Positions 1-9,097 of a stretch of DNA of 64,000 bases are shown here, in pieces; the stretch's first letter is position 1; each line of letters opens with the position of its first letter. A model generated the notes under the pieces. It worked only from the letters and a program-made list of their open reading frames with translations, was not told the DNA's origin and made no database searches. A program made the translations under genes and the position numbers. Source of the stretch: Roridomyces roridus (Eukaryota > Basidiomycota > Agaricomycetes > Agaricales > Mycenaceae); contig JARKIF010000001.1 in assembly GCA_029378245.1 (NCBI GenBank), positions 1,116,001-1,180,000 on the forward strand. The letters are read 5' to 3'.

Positions 1-213
1 AAGGCGAGCAGAAATTATCTACGAAGGGATCGGTCCGAATGGGATACGAGTCTGGCGGCTCGAGACTTACATGTCAGGCATTGATAGTTAATTTCGTGAC
101 TGGGAAGCATGTCAGACGTCGCAGAAATGCACCAATGAATACGCACGTGGGATTAAAAGCTGAGGTGCAGGATGGGTGCAAGAGGAAAGCCAGGAAGCGT
201 GATCTGAAACGAA

Positions 214-1165
214 TTAGATACTGTGTAAGGATGAGCGAGCAACAAACCGTTCAATTGAGATCCTCCGCCGAAGGACTCGAAGCACCCAGAGGACAATCGG
301 TACTGGGACTAGACCCTTCTTCTCGTCAAGCTCGTTCACGCCGACATATCCTGATTCCTCCGACGGGATAGACACACGATAGATACCCTCCGCGTTGTAG
401 TTGTGGATTTGGTTGAGATCTTTCAGCGCCCTAGAGAGTTGCTTGAGTGGGTATATGCGCATATAGTGTGAGGAAACGCACTTTTCCGTCGCCGCCGTAG
501 GTCTTTTCTCCTCACCCGGCCATCCGGTGTATCCTCCGCACCCGGCGCATCCTCCGCTGCGTTAATTTGCTGTTGCGGGGCCAAGACGATAACACGTCAC
601 GAAGCATCGGGTGGAGGTAGCTGGGTCTTGTCACGCACGAACGGCTTGAGGGCGATGTCGACGTCGGACGGCGGAAAGTATTCGCTGATCTGGGGCTTGA
701 GGTCGTTCGCCATCTGCACGAAGTGAGCACAAGAATTGAGCGAAAAATAAACGCACCCGGTGGAGCAGCGGCTCCCAATGCGGCGCCTATTTGAAATTTT
801 CCATCACCGCCTCCACCTCTTGAACACAAGGAACGCGTCCAACGCGTCCGACAGCTTCTTGGATTCTGTCGTCGCTCTGTGACGGTGGTAAGTGAAAGCG
901 TGAGTGTGAATGATGAGAGTACGTGCTTGAAGCGTTCTAACACCGTTTGGCTACTGCTCGCATCATGGAAAGTCGATGAACGGGCTCTGGCGCGCACGAA
1001 AGGAAGAGGATTTAGCCCGTTTCTTGGGTGGAGGGAGCCATCTGCCGCGGACGATGAGGACGCGTCGGCCCAGGGTCAAGTTCCAGTTCCGGATGGTTTG
1101 TTGAAGGATCCTTTTGAAGGAGTGAGAGGCGCAGGCTGGGAGGCGGCGGTGGGAGTGGAGGACAT
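214..1165 (-). other. Coding-like fragments, unassigned
   Basis: Several short minus-strand open stretches look protein-like but cannot be joined into one model. One begins at the ATG at 713 (MANDLKPQISEYF, then an acidic and proline-rich run) and could be spliced at a GT near 600. Another, ending at 214, contains LNQIHNYNAEGIYRVS. A third begins at the ATG at 1165 (MSSTPTAASQPAPL). I recognise no family. The 5' and 3' limits are not visible, and the region may hold a decayed gene or the end of a gene that starts outside the interpretable part. Confidence 0.2.
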
Positions 1166-1217
1166 GAGGGAAGAGAGAGAGGGAGGGACGCGTCATCAAT
1201 TTGATCACCCGATTTAT

Positions 1218-1814
1218 TTATAACTCACAGCATTCGAGATTTTTTTTGCTCAGCTTCAGGTCCATGTGAGGGCCAGTCGAGTACAATAAAATCCTTTTGA
1301 TTCCATGGGAGTTAAAACAACAAGTCAGCATGCAAGGAATCGACTCCAAAGATAAATAAATCAGCCGCCGAGTCCAGTCCTTTTTCGGCCAATCGCGGGC
1401 GAAGCCAAGGGATGAAATATAGGGAAGACTTGCAGTTTCCATTAAAGCACGAAAGACGCGTACAAAGACACAAAAACGCGTGGAAAGACGCGTTACAAGT
1501 CCCCAAAACCAACCTGTCCGCCTATACCCCTCGTCATCCTCGAGCTGAAAACAGAGCTCCTCCTTCTCCTCTTCGGACTCGTTCTCTTCGGAATTAAGGT
1601 CAGAAGGGAGTGATGTCTCCTCGACCTCATCGTCAGCACCGGTTTTGTGGCGGCGTGGCAACGGTTGAAAGTTGAGGTGGCCCGGGTTGCTTAACCCGGC
1701 TTTAGAGCCGAAAGGCAAAAGGTGCAGTCGGGGAAGTGTGGGGTAGTGGATTATACAGAGTCGCGAGGGAGGGAAGTGAGAACGAGTCTGAGTGTCGAAC
1801 TTTGAAAGGATCAT
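1218..1814 (-). pseudogene. Acidic hypothetical reading frame with a carrier-protein-like relic
   Basis: An open frame of 198 codons contains a strongly acidic tract (EENESEEEKEEL) of unknown role. If a GT-AG intron beginning near 1518 is removed, the following frame reads AEKGLDSAADLFIFGVDSL, ending in HA. This resembles the FxxGxDSLxA signature around the phosphopantetheinylated serine of NRPS/PKS-type carrier domains, as in fungal adenylate-forming reductases. No adenylation or reductase domain is visible nearby, so at best this is a relic. The acidic part is not typical of such enzymes, and the two parts may be unrelated. Confidence 0.25.
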
Positions 1815-2687
1815 CGGCGGCCGCGGCGGCTGACTTGGATGGCAAAATGTGGCCCGAGATCCAGGCAGGAGGTAGGAATTAGAGTATATTTACAGTGGCA
1901 GGAAAGTCGAAATACGGCCAGGAACAGACTGGAGAGTTGGACGACAGCCTGTGGACGACTGGAAAGCGCCTTGACAGTACGCGTCAAGCCTTGATGTGGC
2001 TGTCCCGGGTCAAATGTCCGGTAAATCAAACGACACTTTTCGTGATGGCTCATCCGTCGAAAACTTTTTCTCAAGTTGTTTCAACATCGACCCCACTTGA
2101 CGCTTTGTTGGGCCAGGTGCGGCTAGTATGTGCGAGTCCCAAGGATTAGAATATTGATCAATTTCACTGAGCGCGATTGGAGCGCGACATCGACGTATGG
2201 AGAGAGGAGATCACGGTCATGTGACAGACAAATCGGGTCGCGTTGTCAACTGCTGGGATAGCAGTCTTGTCTGGGACTTGCCAATTCAAACAAAAGGAAG
2301 GTAACGTTGGAAGACAGATAATCATTGAGGATAAAATACAGGAAATTTGGGACTCTACACCACCACCGACGATACCACACCCGAAAGAAACCAGAACCAA
2401 AGGAAGATTCCGACAACAAAACACCTCCTCGATCGCGATGCGTCCATCCCCGAGGTCCGTGTTGTAGAAGTGCTGTCGGAAAGAAGAATGAAAGCCAGTG
2501 TCGAAGGCGGGTCGATGCTGGGGCGCCAGAGTATCGGGGAGAGGGTGGGACCTCAGGCAAGAGAAGCAGCTCAAGCCGTCGTCCGGTCTCCGGACCAATG
2601 ACTAGACATCTTCGCCAACGACAAATGTGTGCGAGTGAAGAAGAGAAGATAGTTGAAGCAGAAGTGGTGGTGGTGGTGGTGATGGGT

Positions 2688-3984
2688 TTACGTCTTTATG
2701 GCAACTTCTTTCTTCTTGCCGCGCTTGTAGCGCTCCTTTGCTCGCCGCACACGATGGATTGGAGGCGGGAAAATGATCCGTAGGGCAGACCAGACACCGG
2801 GTATCTACGAGATGATGATGAGCAATGAGACGACTTGTAAGGGAGTGAACGTACATTGCGGGCCAGGAGATCGACAATAGTCCCGTTGAGGAAGAGACCA
2901 TAGACGATGTCAACGCAAGGAACGTCGAAAGGTAGCACAAGCACCTACAGAAACTGATCAGAAGTGGAAAGAATGGAAGAGTAGAGGACGCACCGTCGGT
3001 AGTGCGAGGAGAAAGACCTCGACGAATATATTGTACCATGAGCGACTCGCTGCTTCACGGGCAAGTCGTGCCTTGAGGCGCTGCCGCTTGAAGAGTTTCT
3101 TTTTGCGATTGTAGGGAGCAGGTCTAGGGGAGACAATTCGGCGAAGCGAGCGGGGAAGGGCGAGAATGAATAACGAGGCCAGGGAGCGGTCGAGGGCGAC
3201 GGCATGGACGACATCAAGGAGGGATACGTCAAGGAGGCTCACGAGCTTGAGAACTAGTTAGATGATGGAACGGGCAGAGAGGATGACACGTACGATGGGG
3301 AGAAGGGGGCTCTGGAGAAGCACCGATAGAGCCAAGAGCAGCCTGCGAAGAATCTGGCGAGGATGAGAACAAAACTAAAAGAGGGTGGAAGAAGAGGCGT
3401 ACCGTGGCCAGAGGTACCATTGTTACAAAACCAATACCAGATTGCACCACGGCGAGGAGATATTTCGGCTCGCCGAGCAGTATGCCGTCGAATGCGAGAA
3501 GCCCTGCTAGGACTACGAACGATGCCAACAGCTTGGTCCAAACGATGCCCGTCTTGCGCTTGAGTAGCCGCGTGAGTGCCACGGTGGCGGTGAACATGCC
3601 TTCCACCTCCTCGAGGCTGGCGAGGTCGAAACCAGCAATATTGGGGCTGGGTGGGTGGCTGCTGGCGAGTTTGCGGTGGGCGTGCGCGGTATGAGCAAGT
3701 TGCGCGCTGGCGAGGTCGAAGCTGACCGAAGGGCGGATGTTGACCTGGGCGAGGACGGGAAAGGTGTCGAGAGGGCCCTGGGCGAGTACGACGGAGCCGT
3801 TGGTGAAGGCGTTGGCCGGGCTGAAGGGCAACACCTCTGGCTGGTACTCGTTCCACCAGCAGACGGGGTGCCTAGGAAATACAGGCACGACCTCGGGAGG
3901 CTGGAGGGTCTTGGGGGTCTGAACAGAAGAGAGGAGGAGGGAGAAGGCGGAGAAGGCGAGGAAGGAGGCTTTGCGGAAGAACAT
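2688..3984 (-). CDS. Predicted multi-pass ER membrane protein, copy 1
   Basis: Not assigned to a known family. The start is the ATG at 3984 (MFFRKASFLAFSAFS), a signal-anchor-like N-terminus, followed by a conserved PVCWW motif and a luminal-looking stretch. Hydrophobic helices follow (LLASFVVLAGLLAFDGILL and others), then a basic loop containing RKKKLFKRQRLKAR and a region reading LFLNGTIVDLLARNV. Several GT-AG introns of about 50-60 bp are needed. The C-terminus is basic (RRAKERYKRGKKK). Copies 2 and 3 end in KKLP, which fits the dilysine KKXX ER-retrieval signal; here a 1-nt insertion changes the end to EVAIKT, so the signal is lost. A CATAAAAT TATA-like element lies upstream. Reading frames agree between copies, which supports a real gene family, but the function is unknown. 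Confidence 0.55.
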
Positions 3985-4836
3985 GGTTGTTGTGGCTAAG
4001 ATGAGGAAAACACACTCAAACGAATGGCCTCCATTTTATGCCAAACAGTCGCGTTCCGTCACAGGCAGCACGTCTTCAACAAACGCGATCGGGAATGCAG
4101 AGTCCGTTGTCGGAAATTTTCGCGCCTGGACCTTGTCTCCCCGCAACCTCTTGCATGGATTCTGTGTACTTTGAGTACACTTTACTGGCATGGCACGGGT
4201 CCCTCATCCCACACGAAAGAGGTCGAGAGGTTGCCGAATGCGATGAAAAAATCGGTCTGAGGGCGATATAAGTTGACCACGTTCATCCAGAGAATAAGAG
4301 GTATAAATTGGTGCTTCGAACGCTTGAGCCGTCTGCACTGTGGTGAGTCTGGGGTGCATGGAGGATGAAAGCAAGAGTGTTGCAGCGGCGACTGATCCGA
4401 GCCGAAAGTCCGACTTGTGCTTTGCTCTCATGTTGTGTTTCCTCATTCGCAACGGTATTGCCTTCGACGCATTGTAGACTCTCCTCCTGGGCCCTATGAA
4501 ATTCTGCTCAGGCCACACCACTATGGACCAGTCACTTTCTGGGAGGGTATCAGTCCAACCTCCAATCGCAATCAGCCAGCTCGGCGCTAGCGCTCTAGCT
4601 GTCCGGATTCCATCGAAGCAGAGCGTTAAACCATCTAGCGCTCTTCCTAGTCTGAACTGTAACTTCTGTCGCTTCAATGAATCCTTGGGCACCGTCCGCG
4701 AAAGGTGGCAGCAAACAAATCAGATTCGGCGCCAGGAGAATGACTCGGTGGCTTCAGATACAGATACAAGAGTACTGACTACTGCAGGACGATCTCTACA
4801 CTACCCCGACACCAATAGTACCTGCTGGATGGGCGT

Positions 4837-4855
4837 CAGTAATGATTTATTACTG
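4837..4855. repeat. Near-palindrome CAGTAAT...ATTACTG, unit 1
   Basis: A 19-bp inverted repeat (arms CAGTAAT and ATTACTG) followed by GAGTGGGTTAGGG. The same element occurs at 22834-22852 and 30492-30510; in unit 3 the arms extend to 9 bp around a single central base. It lies on the side of the unit away from the membrane-protein gene. Its role is unknown. Confidence 0.6.
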
Positions 4856-5020
4856 AGTGGGTTAGGGCAAGAGAGAGCTCGGGTGGTTGGTAAAACACGT
4901 CGCGCAACGATGGGGCCACCTCCCAAAGTGCCGTAAGTGCGGATAAGGAAGGGTATGAGTCGACGGACATTGGTGATTTTTTTCTTTTTTTTTCTCTTTT
5001 CTTTGTTTTAATCAATACCC

Positions 5021-5424
5021 CCAGGACGAGGCAGCAGGTGCACGCTGACGATTCGGGAGTGTCCAACGACACATGCCATGAGGCAAAGCCCTAAGTCACA
5101 CACTCGTCTGCAGAGGGGCACCGTGTGGCGCCCTCGCCGAGCGGTCCTTTTCAAAGGAACGTGCTGCACTGCGCCACCCTGGGGTAGAATGTAAGAGGTA
5201 AGAGCCGACGAGGGAGCGCGCGCATGGAACACATTGCCCGTTAGGCAGTGGCCCCACAACACTTTGCCTATAGAGGTTATAGGCAGAGGACCATCGACAT
5301 GCGCGCGCTGGGGCACCCCCGTCGAGCTGTCCGTTGCCAACCGTTCGTGGTTTGGTATGGGCCACTCGAGACTCTCCTCGCTCGCGCCAAAGAGAGAAGA
5401 GATGATAATAAAGCTAACCCACCT
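5021..5424 (-). other. Conserved 404-bp block, unit 1 (candidate non-coding RNA)
   Basis: This block is almost identical in the three units (also 23,015-23,418 and 30,671-31,074), and by my count is 404 bp in each. Open frames across it are not preserved between copies because small indels shift them, so a protein is unlikely. Stem-forming segments are visible: GCCTATA/TATAGGC at 5266-5284, and a GAGGG...CCCTC stem around position 5115. The strand is uncertain. It may be a structured RNA or just recently duplicated spacer. It matches no RNA family that I know. Confidence 0.3.
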
Positions 5425-5747
5425 GGTCATCAACGACGAGCTTTGGTGAGGGCTTGCAGGGCTTGAGGAGGGTATGGGTTAGCGAGAGGGCATGTGGGTC
5501 GGGTAGGAGGACGGGGAAGATGGTGGTAGGAGAGCAAGAGGCGTAGTGGGTCCCATCAGTCTTAAATGGGTCCGCGTTGTGTGGTTGTGTCTGCAGGTAC
5601 CCATCGCGTCTTGATGGGTCTCTTGCTCCGCCTGCTCCAGTTTTTGCGCATGATGATATATCCACCAAAAATCATTTTCAACCACAGGGATACATAAACG
5701 TCCCTGTCTTCCAAGGACTCTGACTGGAGTCTTCGCACAAAAGAACG

Positions 5748-5823
5748 GGCAGATGCCCGGATTCGAACCGGGGTTACTGGTGATGAAGTATTCCAGCGTA
5801 ATTTTCCACTATACTACATCACC
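5748..5823 (-). tRNA. tRNA-like element 1 (probably degenerate)
   Basis: Read on the minus strand it begins GGTGATGTAGTATAGTGG (D-arm and A-box like). It has a CTGG/CCAG anticodon-stem pair around a 12-nt loop, then a perfect T-arm (CCCGG TTCGAAT CCGGG) and ends CATCTGCC, followed by TTTT. The 5' acceptor strand pairs poorly with the 3' strand. No uridine precedes a plausible anticodon, so no amino acid is assigned. It belongs to a family with three members at 48.9-49.9 kb. Confidence 0.5.
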
Positions 5824-6023
5824 TCATGAACATCATTCCTTCGGAGCAGACCACATTGGTCAAGGACTCGCCACCCCTTTTGTTGAGTATAACCACAGCA
5901 AAAACTTGGACAGCGAGAAAGTAACGCGGGAGAATCGAGAGATTGAGCATTTTAGAAAAACCGATTTATTGTGGCGAGCGCAGGTTCGAAGATATCAGAA
6001 TCACAGGTACATGCATATGGCCC

Positions 6024-7621
6024 TCAATGTCCGAGGACGGCAAGAGGCTGGTACGGTTCCTCCAAGTACTTGATTTCCTCCTCCGTCAACTTGAGGTGGA
6101 CTCCAGCTACAGCGGTGCATCAGCCCTGGACATCTAGGAGGATTGGCCCAGACTCACCGATGGTGTCCGCGAGGTTGGCAAGCGAGGTGGTACCGACGAC
6201 TGGAGCGGAGACGCCTTGGATTTTTGTAAGCTGCGGAAGGGATATGAAGGAAGATATATGTGCTCACCCTCCTTGCTCAGCATCCAGGCGACCGATACTT
6301 GGGCCATGCTTACACCGTATTTCTTCGCGATCTCCTCGACTCTGAAGGGATAATCAGTGGGCAAGTGCGCGGGTGGTAGCGGAAACCTGCCTGTTGACGA
6401 CCGCCTGGTTGCCAGCAGTTTGGAGGTACACAGTAGGAGGCATTCTGTATACCCGTTCAGTGAGTGCGAGAAGCGAGAATGCGATCGTAACGCACATGTC
6501 TGAAGCCTCGCGATTAGTAGGCTTGGTATTCTGCTTCGCCAAAGGACGAGTCACGGCTCCACGGGCAAGAGGGGACCACGGGATTGACCCAACACCGAAA
6601 TGCTACCGCAAATGGTTAAGTGACCGAACGAGGCGTCGTGCAAGCCGCCTACCTTCAAAGTCGGGAACATCTCCCGCTCCTCTTCACGGTACAGGAGGTT
6701 GTAGTGGTTCTACATGGAGATGAAGGGGGTCAAGTTGTTGGCGATCGCGTAGTCTGTGACCTGTTAGAGTTTCTCCAAGAATCGTGAAGGATCAAGTACT
6801 TTGCATCACATGGAATTGCCAGGCATAGCAGGACGAAAAACCAATGTAGCGAACATAGCCCGCTTTCACCACGTCGTGGAGGGCTTGCATCTGGAATTGA
6901 GTAAGCGAAAGTCGATGGCAAGATGGATTAACGCACGGTCTCCTCGATGGGAGTCTCGGGGTCAAAACGGTGGCCTGGAAGATTGTCAGGTAAGTGTGGT
7001 GTGAGGCAAAGTACGGACATACACTGCAAGAGATCAATGTAATCGAGCTGCAGGCGCCGCAAACTGTGCTTGACCGAGTCGAATATATGCTTGAGAGATC
7101 GTTAGCTGAAAAGTTCATGTGAACTGTCAACACACACCTTGCGACTCAATCCACTCTGGTTAACATAGCCCTCCTTTTCGAGTTCGGCCTGGCTTTTGTA
7201 CCACATCGCTACTGCCGGGTCGTGCGCCAAGGTGAAAAACACCTTGGTCATGACCACAATTTCGTCCCGTGGCAATTTGTGCTCTTTGATAGCGCGCCCG
7301 AGGATCTCCTCCGACAATCCGTTGGAATACACGTTTGCAGTGTCGAAGGCATTGATTCCGGCATCGTAGCTGCTTTGACTTGAGAGATGATTCCGCAGAA
7401 TGCAAGGCCAACTCACGCGGCTTTGATATGCTTCGACGCCTCCTCTTCCGGCAGGACCCAGTTGCCAGCCCATTCCGGATGGCCATAGGACATGCACCCG
7501 AGAATAACCTTGGAAATTTTGAGACCCGACTTGCCGAGACGGACTGAAGAAGGTCATGCAAGCGGCCAGAACGAATGGAATGGCACCAACCGTATTCCAT
7601 TTTGCGAGTAGTAGAAGACAT
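6024..7621 (-). pseudogene. Aldo-keto reductase with premature stop
   Basis: The gene model runs from the ATG at 7621 (MSSTTRKMEY) through about ten short introns to the stop at 6024 (LAVLGH end). It is colinear with the intact paralogue at 24.8-26.4 kb. The AKR catalytic Asp and Tyr (DTANVYSNGLSEE), Lys (VMTKVFF) and His (CHRFD) are all present. In the exon encoding FISMQNHYN the glutamine codon CAG is TAG at 6710-6712, which would cut the protein before the C-terminal third of the barrel. All splice junctions I checked look normal, so the inactivation seems recent, or this is an unusual readthrough or a sequencing error. The substrate of this subfamily is not predictable from sequence. Confidence 0.75.
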
Positions 7622-8289
7622 GAGGGGGATTGTTGGTCAAGCACAAGATCGGGAGCCCCTTAAATATTCACATCCTGGGCATGCCGAGCGAGTACGCGTC
7701 CCCTGCGGCACCATTATGCGAAATTCTTCGGGCGGCTTTGCTCAGAGAACTGGAGTCATGCAGTGGATCATAGCGGTATTGCCTAGACAGGAGTGGCTAT
7801 TTCAGCCGTGCGAACGAAGGCGGAGAGATTGCAAACTGAACGTCGGAAACAGTCTTGGGTCGACCACAACAAATCCGATGAATCAAAGTTGCCATCAACA
7901 ACCACTTTCTCTTAGGATTGACACAAGACTCGTTGAACAGCCGGCTCATTCACCTGTGGCGAAATTTCGACTGGGCCAAGACGGAAGCAGTCACACTCAT
8001 CGGCACGCGGGCTCTCAATCTCGTTCAAGACGTTGGAATCCGAACGTTTGGTGGCAGGTGTTCCATTCTGTCTGAATCTTCGCCCTGTTTCCGCTCTCGC
8101 CCTCTGCTACTTGTCCAATGAAAGCCAGGGAGGTCAAGCATCATCGTCTCCCTGCATGCCCTATGCGGTCCTAACTAGCCGTCTTTCTACCCAACAATGG
8201 CTCCGGCAGTGTCGAAGGTTCTACTTCAGTTTTTCAAGATCGGCGACTCATTGCAGAAGTTGCGCCAGGAGACGCTCTCCCTTCGAATT
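7622..8289. other. Intergenic, no feature recognised
   Basis: About 670 bp between the start of the aldo-keto reductase pseudogene and the left inverted-repeat arm. Short open frames exist but show no recognisable motif. I see no RNA gene, terminal repeat or promoter motif that I could defend. Confidence 0.4.
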
Positions 8290-8560
8290 CCAAGTTATAT
8301 CTCGTCGACGGTGGAAAGATTCCTGGTGGCGAATGAGGTGCTGGACGTTTTGACGGGGAAGGAGATTTGCCCGAAGCTGTGTTTGTCAAGTTCTCGACGG
8401 ATGGGAAAGTCGTGGATATGGTCGAGTCGGGTGCAACTCGAGGAGTGCTTATGCGGGGAGTTCGTAACTTCGTTGAATCTGGCGTTCTTGCTGCGAAGCA
8501 TCCGGAGGATTTGAGGAGCTCAATGTGGGGAGGGTGGGGATTACTGTTGTCGGGAGATAG
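8290..8560 (+). pseudogene. Decayed F-box/LRR-like gene, left arm
   Basis: This is the left-arm counterpart of the gene at 63,527-64,000. Matching pieces appear in shifting frames: EVLDVLTGKEICPKL, STDGKVVDMVES, AKHPEDLRS and the terminal ITVVGR before TAG at 8560. Compared with the right copy, several codons around the NDRRMK and TYGRG parts are missing, and frame changes separate the conserved blocks, so no full protein can be made. Position and orientation relative to the hydrophobin gene are the same as in the right arm, which helps to define the outer edge of the duplication. Confidence 0.6.
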
Positions 8561-9032
8561 GTGAACGCTTTGGACAATGAAATAGACTTTGTTGCTGTAA
8601 CTTCGTGTGTATGTATTCGACTTGCTGCCATGTGATCACTTTGAACTTGAACCACATCAAACGCGCTCGCACCCTCGATTCCCTCATCCAGGCCTAGATT
8701 CAAGGAGAATTGGGGGACGTCTGACTCTCTGCGATCCATCCGAGCTCCACGAGAGCCTGGGCCATAGTTGAGACCAAATTCTCCTATGTCTTGCACCGCC
8801 TTCGACACTCATTTTCGCTATATCTCGCCGTCCATTGGACCAAAAATTACGGTTTTTTGGTCGACGGGTAGCCCTGATTTTTCTCGTCATCCCTGTGTAC
8901 ACGTTGCGTGCCAAAAGCAGCGGGAAATTTACTTCCGCTTGCTTCCGTGGAACCAACTCGTTCCGCAATGTCTCACTCTACATCCGCCCCCTATTCTCTC
9001 CTTTAACGGTCCAGACTCTTTTTCAGCAATGC

Positions 9033-9039
9033 TATAAAA
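9033..9039 (+). promoter_or_regulatory. TATA box of serine-rich hydrophobin A
   Basis: TATAAAA lies 59 bp before the ATG at 9098. The same box is conserved at 63043-63049 before the right-arm copy, in surrounding sequence that is also conserved. Confidence 0.6.
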
Positions 9040-9097
9040 GCAGGGCAGATTTTCGCTATCCAGCATCACCGAACAACGCTTGTAACGACTCAAAATC

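Larger units (their letters stand above)
2214..5618 (+). repeat. Triplicated segment, unit 1
   Basis: This is the first of three dispersed direct copies of a multi-kilobase unit (others at about 20,436-23,608 and 26,950-31,269). It starts near GGTCATGTGACAGACA and ends near the motif CGCGTCTTGATGG. It contains the membrane-protein gene on the minus strand, its upstream region, a near-palindrome at 4837-4855 and the 404-bp conserved block at 5021-5424. Boundaries were estimated by eye. I see no terminal inverted repeats, target-site duplications or transposase, so a segmental duplication is favoured over a mobile element. Confidence 0.75.

Noticed and set aside
5096..5433. Open frames of 70-140 codons in the 404-bp block on both strands
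   Set aside because: Small indels between the three units shift them, so no protein is conserved.
2214..5618. Interpretation of the triplicated unit as a transposon
   Set aside because: No terminal inverted or long terminal repeats, no transposase or reverse transcriptase, and no visible target duplication.
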